Source: an uncultured Eubacteriales bacterium (lineage in GTDB: Bacteria > Bacillota > Clostridia > Monoglobales > Monoglobaceae). From it: DNA of 9,926 bases. Location: assembly GCA_958346135.1 (NCBI GenBank), contig CATVQN010000019.1:1-9926 (forward strand). The letters run 5' to 3'. Below are positions 1-7,300 of the stretch, piece by piece (position 1 is the stretch's first letter; each line of letters begins with the position of its first letter). Position numbers and translations under genes: made by a program. The notes beneath the pieces were generated by a model. It did no database searches. It was not told the origin of the DNA and was given only the letters and a program-made list of their open reading frames with translations.

Positions 1-646
1 CCGGCATAGCTTGCGCGGCAACTCTTGCCGTTCCCTTTGCGGCAAATGCGGCATTCTGCTCTGCGCCCTTTGCCGTAAAGTGGACGTTGTCTCCAAACTG
101 ATTTGCCCAGATGCCCTGGCTCTGCAGTGCGGACAGACCCTGGTTCCGCATGAGCTCCAGCGTATATTCGTGTAAATCAAGAACCGGTATATTCCGCTCC
201 GCCGCCAGCGCCTTTACAGCTTCCGGATATCCGTAAAGCTGGGAGTTTACAAGATATTTCCCGTCACTGCCTTTTTCATCCGAAGCCGCCGTCAAAACCT
301 CCGGCGAGGTCAGGAATACCGGAATTGCGCCCTTTTCCTGTACACCGGTAAGGAGCTGGCACAATAAAAACCGAAACTTCTCTTTTGAATACTTGCTGTG
401 ATCGTTATGGGAAAGCTGGATGATCACATAATCACCCGGGACCAGCTTCGTGAGCAAGGTGCCAAACCGCTCCGGTGCCCGCACGAACTCCTCCGCACTC
501 ATGCCGCCTCTTGACAAGCTGTTATCGACAATGACATGGTCGCTGTCAAACTGTGCCTGGAGCATCTGTCCCCAACCCTTTAGGTTGTCCTCCGGCGCAT
601 AGGTAGCGGCAATGGAGTCGCCAATTGTGTGAATGGTGACCTTTGC
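1..646 (-). other. Catalytically intact SGNH/GDSL esterase domain, CE12-like
   Basis: Residues 1219-1433. Block I is HTIGDSIAATY with nucleophile Ser1229 (614-616). GWGQML follows, and block II is DNSLSRGGMSAEEF. Block III is PGDYVIIQLSHND with Asn1299 (404-406), and block V is GDNVHFTAKGAE with Asp1404 (89-91) and His1407 (80-82). GWG, GDYVI and HND are placed as in fungal and Bacillus rhamnogalacturonan acetylesterases, which cleave O-acetyl esters. The final helix is cut close to its end by the window edge. Confidence 0.85.
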
Positions 647-3600
647 ATCGGTTCCCAGGGTGTCATAGGACACCTCTGGGCAAGCATTCGGCTTTAAACT
701 GCCGTTTTCCAGTGCAAACACCTTCAGTCTGTCCGCGCCGTCGGGCAGCGCCCAGTCAAATGCACAGGTATCTCCTTTGATTTCGGCTGTCTTAGCGCCA
801 ACTAAAATCCCGGTTTGATAGGCTGCAGCATACAGATATGCCGCAGTGTCCGCATGATTATTCAGCGTAACTTCTGAGAGCTTTACCGCCTTTGCCATGT
901 CAAAAACTCGGTTTCCGTCTTGATCAAGCAATACCGCCGCCTTGATGTCATGCGGCTCCCGTTCCTTCACTTTTAAATCAATGGACTTTTCTACCGTACG
1001 GTCACCGATGGATACCGCACCGCAGAACCGATCCTCTGCCGCACCGATACCGATCGGAATATTGGCATCAAGCCTCCGCCCCTGACCGTCAAAATAACCA
1101 TGGTCACTGGTATAGGCGATCTCCAGGCCGTCACAAATTTTTTCCTCAACATAGAGTCCGCTGTCGGTCACCTCCGCCTTGCTGTGTACCAGTGCCATAC
1201 TCTCGGTAGCCTCTTTGACCTCATAGTCGGGATTGACCTTGGTCACTGAAACCTCATCCAGGTACAAATCCGAATTTCCGGCAATTTTCAGCGTTGCATT
1301 GCCGTCTATGGAGGCTTTGATATAGACCACCTTTTGGTCGAAGTTCCAGTCGCTGGCAAGATCCCTGTCAATCAGCTTCTGGGTAAGATCCTCATCTCCC
1401 AGCTTAAATGTAAAGCCGCCGTCGACATCTGCCTGTGCTGTTCTGCCCATAAAGGAAATCCGATAATAAGCATCCTTTTCCAGAGGAACCTCATATTGGA
1501 AGGCCTCTCCGCCGGGAAGGCTCAAAACGCCGGAGGTCCTGCCGATATTTTTCCCCGGAAGAATTTCGGCATTGGGAGCACCAAACAGCGCAGCCGCCGC
1601 TGTCGTTGAAAGGGTCATGGACCCGGAGGGAATCAAATTCAAATAGGAATCCGGATATTTCTCCCACTTGAACATAGGATAGGTTGCGCCGTCCCCAAAG
1701 ATATAATAGTCATCGTTCCATTTATAGCTCAGGTACTGGACATCGGATTTCCAGGCGCCCCAGTTATAACCTGCATCCCATTCGGTATGCGCTCTGCTCT
1801 GGTAACAGTCCTCCACCCAGATGCCGGACTTGGTTCTGCCCACATAGGTGTCGGAATAGCATTTGTTCAGCGCCATGAAGTTTTCGCCGAGTCCCAACAC
1901 GCCGCCGTCCTTATCGGCAAGATAGTAGGTCTTTCCGTTGCCCATATCCCTTACACCATCGTCAACATAGTTGCTGTAGCATTGGCGAATCTCAACGCCG
2001 CTACCGTTTGCATGACCCACCAGGCCGGCTGCTGCATAAAACTCACCTTGGCCGGTTTCGCCTACATTGACAATATCCCATTCGCTATCCAGATTCACAT
2101 TTTTGGCGTAGCATCGAGTTAGTCCGGAATCTCCCTGCATAACCCCAACCAGACCGCCAAACTTCGCCGACCAGGAATAGCGGGGCAGAATTGCTGTCAC
2201 ATCCTCAATTCCCAGATTGTAGATATGCGCTTTACCGTCCGTATACCCAAACAGGCCGTGCGCCGCTTTTTCGGTTGCTCTGATTTTATAGTTGCGTATA
2301 ACATGGCCGTTTCCGTTAAAATCGCCTTTAAACGGGTTTAGCTCCGAGCCGATATAGGACTCCCACTGCATACCGCGCATATCAATATCACACATCAATT
2401 TAAAGTAAACGCTCTCCGTTCCCGGCAGCATAGAAACGGCAGAAAGCTGGCTGACGTTTTCGATTTGATACGGATTCTCTGCCGTACCCTCACCCTTATC
2501 CAGGGCGATGGTCGAAACGGTCTCCCAGCTCAGTGCCGGATAACCGCCGTTTTCAAGACCGCCCTTTTGATAGGCGCTGCCGAGTGCGGCTTCCTTTTGC
2601 TTCAGTTCGGAAGCTGTTACCGCCGTTCCCAGATAATGCTCACTGCCCTCGGCATTGGTACCGGGCCAGGGCAAAGTACCGCAGTAGTAAGAGTTGATAA
2701 CCTTATCGGTAAGGCTGTCATGCGCTCTGACAACGGAATAGTCGCAATAGCAGTTCTCGATTTTGGAGAAGGCATTTCCCATACCCACGATACCGGCGTC
2801 ATAGTCCACATTGGAATCCGGAATCTCAACACCGACCGCATAACAGTTTTCCAAGATGACCCCCTCGCCGTCTGCAATGCCGGCAATGGCGCCGGCAGCA
2901 TGAATTTCACCGGTTTGCTTCACATACTTAACGCAAAAATCCCTTGCATAGCATCCGGAAATTTTGGCATTTCCCTTAAGCATTGCGGCAATACCGCCAG
3001 CGTTTTCGTTCCAAGAGCCTATTGCAGAATCCAAAGAAATATTGGAAATACCCAGATTTTGAATGACGGCATTTCCGTCCAAAACTCCAAACAGACCGGC
3101 ATAGGCGCTTTTTTCTCCGACTGCCGGAGGAATTATGATTTTATAATTTTTGATGATCTTTGCGTTTCCGTCAAAGTGGCCGCAAAACGGTTTTTCCTCA
3201 CTGCCGATATACGAGCGCCAAACAGTACCTTCCAGATCAATGTCAGATGCGAGGGTAAAGTATTTACCCTCTGTTACATCCATCATGGAAATCTCCCGCA
3301 GATGATCCGCACAGGTAACCTGATACGGGTTTTCCTTTGTTCCTTCTCCTTCCATGGCTGTGGCAGCTGTCTCCCATGAAAAGGCAGGGTAACCGTTATT
3401 TGCAGACGAACCCTTTACATAGGCAGTACCCAGTACCGTTTCATAGCCTCTGAGCTGCTCGACTGTGATTTGGGTCCCGTAGTATTTATGAGCATCCGGC
3501 CACCAATCCTGGGCTTCGATGCCCGGCCACGGACAGCTTTCTATGTAATAGGAGTTTTGGATTTTCTCTTTCAGCTCGTTATTGAACCGTCCCAGGGTTG

Positions 3601-4300
3601 TATCGGAATAGCAGTTCGTAACCGCAGCAAAGGAGCTTCCGCAGCCTATCAAGCCGCTGTCATAGTTGACCTCGTATTGACTGATATCAGCGCCGGTTCC
3701 GTAACAATTCGTCACCGAAACGCCTGCTCCGTCCAGTTTTCCGATCAGCGCACCGCAGCAGTCTATGCTGCCGTTTCCGCCATTCTTGACAAAACCCAGC
3801 TTTTCGGAAACATTTTTCGCAAAACAGCGGTCAATTACTGCATTGTCCTGCACAACACCGACCAGACCGCCGGCTATGTCGTGCCAGCTCCATTGGTTGG
3901 TCATAGTAATGGTCACATTTTGAACACCCAGATTGTGGATCTTGGCATTGCCGCCCACATAGGCAAACAGGCCGAAATTCACATCCTCCTCGCCGACGGA
4001 CATGGCGTAGTTTTTCACGATATGCCCGTCTCCGTCCAAGTTACCCTGAAACGGAACCGCTGCACTGCCGATAAAGCTTCCCCACGGCTCGCTTCCCATA
4101 TCAATGTCTGCCGTCAGCCGCCAATACTTTCCCGCACCGCCGGTTGGGTCCTGATTGACAGTCTCCGCAAAGCTCTTAAATTCGCTGTAAGAACCAATCT
4201 CAATGGGATTTTCAGCACTGGTTCCGGACGCAGCATACACAAGACTCATGGAGGATAAAACCATGATAACTGTCAAAAACAAGCTGATCAATTTCTTCAT
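1..4300 (-). CDS. Secreted GLUG-repeat protein with jelly-roll CBM-like module and intact CE12-like SGNH esterase domain (3' end missing)
   Basis: An uninterrupted frame of 1433 codons runs from ATG at 4298-4300 off the left edge with no stop. The start is supported by AGAGGAG nine bases upstream and by an immediate signal peptide. Residues 1-23 are the signal peptide. Three tandem GLUG-type repeats cover about 29-317, 318-602 and 603-880, a jelly-roll CBM-like module 881-1024, a beta-rich linker 1025-1218, and an SGNH hydrolase domain 1219 to the edge. The esterase domain has Ser1229 in IGDSI, Gly1265/1266, Asn1299 in HND, and Asp1404/His1407 in DNVHF. With GWGQML and PGDYV this resembles rhamnogalacturonan acetylesterases (CE12). 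Its likely role is extracellular removal of acetyl groups from a pectic or hemicellulosic polymer; that substrate is inferred from family resemblance. It is a paralogue of the upstream gene over the whole shared length. The SGNH fold is nearly complete at the edge, so either the protein ends soon or further modules follow. Confidence 0.95.
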   Translation of the reverse strand, partial: MKKLISLFLTVIMVLSSMSLVYAASGTSAENPIEIGSYSEFKSFAETVNQDPTGGAGKYWRLTADIDMGSEPWGSFIGSAAVPFQGNLDGDGHIVKNYAMSVGEEDVNFGLFAYVGGNAKIHNLGVQNVTITMTNQWSWHDIAGGLVGVVQDNAVIDRCFAKNVSEKLGFVKNGGNGSIDCCGALIGKLDGAGVSVTNCYGTGADISQYEVNYDSGLIGCGSSFAAVTNCYSDTTLGRFNNELKEKIQNSYYIESCPWPGIEAQDWWPDAHKYYGTQITVEQLRGYETVLGTAYVKGSSANNGYPAFSWETAATAMEGEGTKENPYQVTCADHLREISMMDVTEGKYFTLASDIDLEGTVWRSYIGSEEKPFCGHFDGNAKIIKNYKIIIPPAVGEKSAYAGLFGVLDGNAVIQNLGISNISLDSAIGSWNENAGGIAAMLKGNAKISGCYARDFCVKYVKQTGEIHAAGAIAGIADGEGVILENCYAVGVEIPDSNVDYDAGIVGMGNAFSKIENCYCDYSVVRAHDSLTDKVINSYYCGTLPWPGTNAEGSEHYLGTAVTASELKQKEAALGSAYQKGGLENGGYPALSWETVSTIALDKGEGTAENPYQIENVSQLSAVSMLPGTESVYFKLMCDIDMRGMQWESYIGSELNPFKGDFNGNGHVIRNYKIRATEKAAHGLFGYTDGKAHIYNLGIEDVTAILPRYSWSAKFGGLVGVMQGDSGLTRCYAKNVNLDSEWDIVNVGETGQGEFYAAAGLVGHANGSGVEIRQCYSNYVDDGVRDMGNGKTYYLADKDGGVLGLGENFMALNKCYSDTYVGRTKSGIWVEDCYQSRAHTEWDAGYNWGAWKSDVQYLSYKWNDDYYIFGDGATYPMFKWEKYPDSYLNLIPSGSMTLSTTAAAALFGAPNAEILPGKNIGRTSGVLSLPGGEAFQYEVPLEKDAYYRISFMGRTAQADVDGGFTFKLGDEDLTQKLIDRDLASDWNFDQKVVYIKASIDGNATLKIAGNSDLYLDEVSVTKVNPDYEVKEATESMALVHSKAEVTDSGLYVEEKICDGLEIAYTSDHGYFDGQGRRLDANIPIGIGAAEDRFCGAVSIGDRTVEKSIDLKVKEREPHDIKAAVLLDQDGNRVFDMAKAVKLSEVTLNNHADTAAYLYAAAYQTGILVGAKTAEIKGDTCAFDWALPDGADRLKVFALENGSLKPNACPEVSYDTLGTDAKVTIHTIGDSIAATYAPEDNLKGWGQMLQAQFDSDHVIVDNSLSRGGMSAEEFVRAPERFGTLLTKLVPGDYVIIQLSHNDHSKYSKEKFRFLLCQLLTGVQEKGAIPVFLTSPEVLTAASDEKGSDGKYLVNSQLYGYPEAVKALAAERNIPVLDLHEYTLELMRNQGLSALQSQGIWANQFGDNVHFTAKGAEQNAAFAAKGTARVAAQAMP
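647..1228 (-). other. Beta-rich linker before the esterase domain, downstream protein
   Basis: Residues 1025-1218 contain IPIGIGAAEDRFCGAVSI, KEREPHDIKAAVLLDQDGN and KLSEVTLNNHADTAAYLYAA, with a CAFDWALPDGADRLKVF end. The same order of elements occurs in the upstream paralogue. It looks like one or two Ig-like beta sandwiches, but I do not recognise a named family. Confidence 0.5.
1229..1660 (-). other. Jelly-roll CBM-like module (CBM4/9/22-type) of the downstream protein
   Basis: Residues 881-1024 begin NLIPSGSM and include VPLEKDAYYRISFMGRTA, GGFTFKLGD and SDLYLDEVSVTKV. The phrase 'aYYRiSFmGRTa ... LYLDEVSV' is typical of CenC-like carbohydrate-binding jelly rolls, which often sit beside glycan-active domains. 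The ligand cannot be read from the sequence. Confidence 0.65.
1661..2494 (-). repeat. GLUG-type repeat C (third, variant tail)
   Basis: Residues 603-880 follow the same plan (ENPYQIENVSQLSAVS, CDIDMRGMQWESYIGS, PFKGDFNGNGHVIRNY, HGLFGYTDGKAHIYNLGI, FGGLVGVMQGDSGLTRCY, AGLVGHANGSGVEIRQCYS, GGVLGLGENFMALNKCYSD). The tail differs: the PWPG segment is replaced by a Trp/Tyr-rich stretch ending YPMFKWE. The last repeat of the upstream protein resembles this copy more than A or B. Confidence 0.8.
1974..2002 (-). repeat. 29 bp segment nearly identical to 9701-9729
   Basis: These 29 bases match 9701-9729 with one silent difference. They encode the SGVEIRQCYS element at the same point of the third GLUG repeat in the two genes. 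The match marks shared descent of the two genes at DNA level. Confidence 0.8.
2495..3349 (-). repeat. GLUG-type repeat B (second of three)
   Basis: Residues 318-602 repeat the plan of repeat A: ENPYQVTCADHLREIS, ASDIDLEG, RSYIGS, PFCGHFDGNAKIIKNY, AGLFGVLDGNAVIQNLGI, AGGIAAMLKGNAKISGCY, AGIVGMGNAFSKIENCY, SYYCGTLPWPG, LGSAYQKG and NGGYPALSWE. Repeats A and B share the PWPG-to-YPALSWE tail, which repeat C lacks. Confidence 0.82.
3350..4216 (-). repeat. GLUG-type repeat A (first of three in the downstream protein)
   Basis: Residues 29-317. It opens with an ENPIEIGSYSEF element and continues with TADIDMG, GSFIG, PFQGNLDGDGHIVKNY and FGLFAYVGGNAKIHNLGV. GLUG-like segments follow, such as AGGLVGVV.DNAVIDRCF and SGLIGCGSSFAAVTNCYSD. 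It closes with CPWPG, LGTAYVKG and NNGYPAFSWE. This family of repeats is expected to form an extracellular beta-rich (probably right-handed helical) scaffold. A binding role is likely but not shown here. Confidence 0.8.
4232..4300 (-). other. Sec signal peptide of the downstream protein
   Basis: Residues 1-23 have a positive N-terminus (MKK), a hydrophobic core (LISLFLTVIMVL) and a VYA site before ASGTS. This is a typical type I signal peptidase site, with cleavage expected after Ala23. There is no lipobox Cys, so export as a soluble or cell-wall-associated protein is expected rather than a lipoprotein. Confidence 0.9.
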
Positions 4301-4309
4301 AAACAAATT

Positions 4310-4316
4310 CTCCTCT
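4310..4316 (-). promoter_or_regulatory. Ribosome-binding site AGAGGAG deciding the start at 4300
   Basis: AGAGGAG sits nine bases before the ATG at 4300. An in-frame ATG also exists at 4324 (it would add MKVEENLF), but it has only a weak AAAGG upstream and would place charged residues ahead of the signal peptide. The 4300 start is preferred. Confidence 0.85.
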
Positions 4317-4324
4317 ACTTTCAT

Positions 4325-4354
4325 TTTATAAAAAACCTTTCACTGCTTGGGCAA
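4325..4354 (-). promoter_or_regulatory. Possible weak sigma-A-type promoter in the gap between the two genes
   Basis: Reading the minus strand, TTGCCC (4354-4349, 4 of 6 matches to TTGACA) is followed after 18 bases by TATAAA (4330-4325, 5 of 6 matches to TATAAT). Transcription would begin near 4318, just ahead of the AGAGGAG site. That would exclude the alternative ATG at 4324. The -35 box is poor and such matches are common in AT-rich gaps, so this is a candidate only. Confidence 0.3.
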
Positions 4355-4362
4355 CGGATATT

Positions 4363-7300
4363 TTACTCATACGGCGGTGGGAAAGTCCACAGTCCCTCGG
4401 CACAGGACCACATCCACAGCGTCCCGTCCTCGGGATGCACCACCAGCGTTTCACAGCCGGAGCCTGCACTGTCACCATCCGGCACAATAGATTTTGCATC
4501 TCCCATGGAGGAAAGAATCTGAAAGCTCTCCCCTCGGTCGCAGGAGCGCTGTACCGAATTGGAGCATTTCATGGAGCCGGAGCCGTATCCTCCCAGGTAC
4601 AGAATATCAGGGTATCTGGGATCCAGCGCAATGAGCTGATACCATTTATCGCCGACCTTTTCTTGAACCTGAACGTTGATGCCGATATTTTTATGCCGGT
4701 TGTTCTCTACTCTGACCAGGTTATGGGCGGAATTATAGCTGCCGTTTGCATAATACAAAATATCGTGGATGCCATCGTATTCGATATCCCAGCAATGTTT
4801 GCCGTAGCCGCGGCAGGCTTCTTCATCGTCAAGATAGGTCTCAGAAAACGGATACCAGGTTCGGCCGTTATCATACGACACCACAATGACCTCGTTGTTG
4901 AGGCCATAGATTTCACGGTTATGGTAATAATTGACTGCCATCACAAACTGACAGCCGTCCATTTCAGTCCAGGTATTTGCCCTGTCATAGCTCACATACT
5001 CCCCGGCAAACACCGTATTACGGTCGCTGGGACTGCCCCAGAACGAGGTTGCCCGACGGGCATAGCCATATTTTAGCGGCAGTCCGGTCTTTTCAAAGCT
5101 CTTGCCGCCGTCACGGCTGACCTGGAGCATTCTTTGGGTATACCAGCCATCTGCAACTGCTGCAATCAGCAGATTCTCATCTACGGCGTAGCTGCCGTAG
5201 GTACAGCCAAATCCCCCCTCTGATTCAATGGGAACAAAGGTATTGCCGCGGTTGACAGAAAGCAGTCCGGTCAAATCCTGGGCACCGCAGAAAATCAAAT
5301 CGGTGTTAAATGGGTTAAAGTTGAATCTTCCTCCCGGCGGTGTTGCACAGTTGCCGTTGTTGTCCCAGATAAAGCTCTCGCCGCCGTCCTGACTGGATAC
5401 AATCCAGTCCCCGCCAAGCGTCCAGACCCTGTTTTCGTCTGTGGGATGCCAAACGTAGGGATGCTGTCTGCTGTGATTAAAAAAGAAGTCTTTTGAGGTA
5501 TCATAAGCGCTCTCCGCCCAGGTTTTACCGCCGTCATGGCTGTAATAACGCTTATTGTCATACTTATGATAGTTACGGTCATCCACCATCATATAGTCAG
5601 GATTGGCAGGACTGACCGCCAAATCCCTGACAATATCACGAACATCGCTTAAATCCTTCCGCTGGGGAAAACCGACTGCTTCGATGCGGCGGAAGGTCTT
5701 TCCGCAATCCTCGGATAGCAAAACGCCCTTGCTGTCATTGATATAGACGTTATCCGGCCTTGTTTCAATCACGTCCAAACCGTAAATCGGTTCATCCGAT
5801 AAAATTTGTGTAAAGGTAACGCCGCCGTCCTCGGAGCGGTAGAACCCGGATTCGTTGCCGGCATATACGATTCCCTTATTAGGATGCACCTCGATCACAC
5901 TGTCGGACATTTCCCGATTGACAACAAACCAGGTCTTGCCGCCGTCCTCCGTCTTGATAAGGCCGCCTTGTGAGTGGGAGCGCAGCGGCTCATACTCCAT
6001 ATCTGAGTTTTCCAGTCCCGCCCGGAGCCGGTAAAGATTGGACCAGTATGCCACCCTGCTGCCATTAAGGCGTGCGTCATAGCTGGATTTGTCCCAGGCG
6101 AGCTGTTTTCTGCAGTCACGCTGTCCGTTAAAGACATAGGAATACACATGGCTCCAGCTATCGCCCATATCCTCTGACAGATAAATGCCGCAGAAGGGTT
6201 CGTTCGATAAGGAACCGATTGCAAGAATGCGGTTTTTGCAGTTGGGGTCAATCTCAATATCCACACAGCCGCTGGCCGTAAACCCCCGGTAGGAGCGGTG
6301 CCATGACTTTCCGCCATCGGTAGAACGGAGCATACCGCCGATATCGACGCCGGCAAGCATCAGCGAGCCATCTACGTTATCGATCTCCAGCGCTTCCATC
6401 CATTGGCCGCCTTCGCCACCCGCAACACCCATATCCTTTAGCTCCTGCGTCACAGCCGGAATCTGCGTCCATGTGCTGTTTTTCTCGTTATAGACGTCAA
6501 AAGGCTCCGCTTTTGGAATATTCTCTGTCCAGTTCAGCCGCAGCGCCTCATCCATCGGCTTTTGATAGTCTGCCGCCGTCCGAAAGGCCACCGACGCTTG
6601 ATTGGCAAGCGGGATTCCTGCCGCAGACCGCAGAGAATTTTGTATACTGACCGTATAATCGGTATCCGCCGTCAGCTTATCCGAAAACAGAACAATATAC
6701 GCCTTGGCGGGGTCATTGACATCCTTGAAGGCGTGCTGTACCAGATCGGAATTTTCCCGGCCATTGACCAAAACCATGGTCTTATCCAAAAAGTCAATTC
6801 GTCGGTTAAACTGCATGGTGATCACCGGTACGGTTCCGGCCGGTACCACCGCACCACCTGTTACCGAAGCCGAGGTCATGGTAAGCGGAACGTTTTCCTC
6901 ATCACGGATACCACAGTCAATATCCACCTTTACATCTCTGTCGGGCATGGTAAAGGTAAATCTGTTTGTTCCTGTGAGCTTTGCACCGTTTACCCTGACA
7001 CCGTTTACCTGTGAAACGGTATCCGGTGTGACCTCTAAGGTAATTCTTGTGCCGGCAAGTCCCAGATTTCTGCCCAGCTTAGAATCGCTGCTGATGGTCA
7101 CATCAGCATGCTCTGTGCCGCTTACCGCAATGGTGTGATAACCTTTGGGAATGGCGCTTTCTTTGGCGTAACCGTATATTTCATAAATCTCAATATCCCC
7201 CAGCCAGGGCTGCATATTCCGAATCGCCATCCGGATATACTTAGTTGTCACCGGCCGATCCAATACAAATTCATAGTAGGGGCGCACACCGCCGGAATCG

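Larger units (their letters stand above)
4301..4362 (-). other. 62 bp intergenic gap without a recognisable terminator
   Basis: The gap holds a run of six T on the minus strand (within 4330-4336) but no GC-rich stem before it, so an intrinsic terminator is not supported. The short spacing and shared orientation favour read-through from the upstream gene, making a two-gene operon likely. Confidence 0.6.

Noticed and set aside
2465..3379. 304-codon open frame on the + strand
   Set aside because: It lies wholly antisense to GLUG repeats B and C of a continuous minus-strand gene with clear protein motifs. Its translation shows no recognisable domain, and the frame is a by-product of codon use in the repeats.
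1661..4216. DNA-level tandem repeat or CRISPR-like array
   Set aside because: The periodicity of about 850 bp is protein-level and diverged; there are no short identical direct repeats with spacers.
3470..4258. 262-codon open frame on the + strand
   Set aside because: It is antisense to repeat A. It resembles the 2465-3379 frame only because both mirror the same protein repeat. No family is recognised.
1..4300. Frameshift or split gene hidden in the left part
   Set aside because: Codon-by-codon reading from 4300 to base 2 gives 1433 codons without a stop, and the motifs stay in one frame.
4435..5076. 213-codon open frame on the + strand
   Set aside because: It is antisense to the propeller, where the minus-strand frame has regular Asp boxes. 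It is a shadow frame.
5895..6356. 153-codon minus-strand frame overlapping the propeller
   Set aside because: It is a different frame of the same DNA that encodes Asp-box motifs. Its composition is low in recognisable structure and it has no domain.
4366..6501. Sialidase (GH33) reading of the Asp-box region
   Set aside because: Asp boxes are shared by several propeller families. Twelve boxes over about 700 residues is too many for a six-bladed sialidase, and no FRIP/arginine motif was seen.
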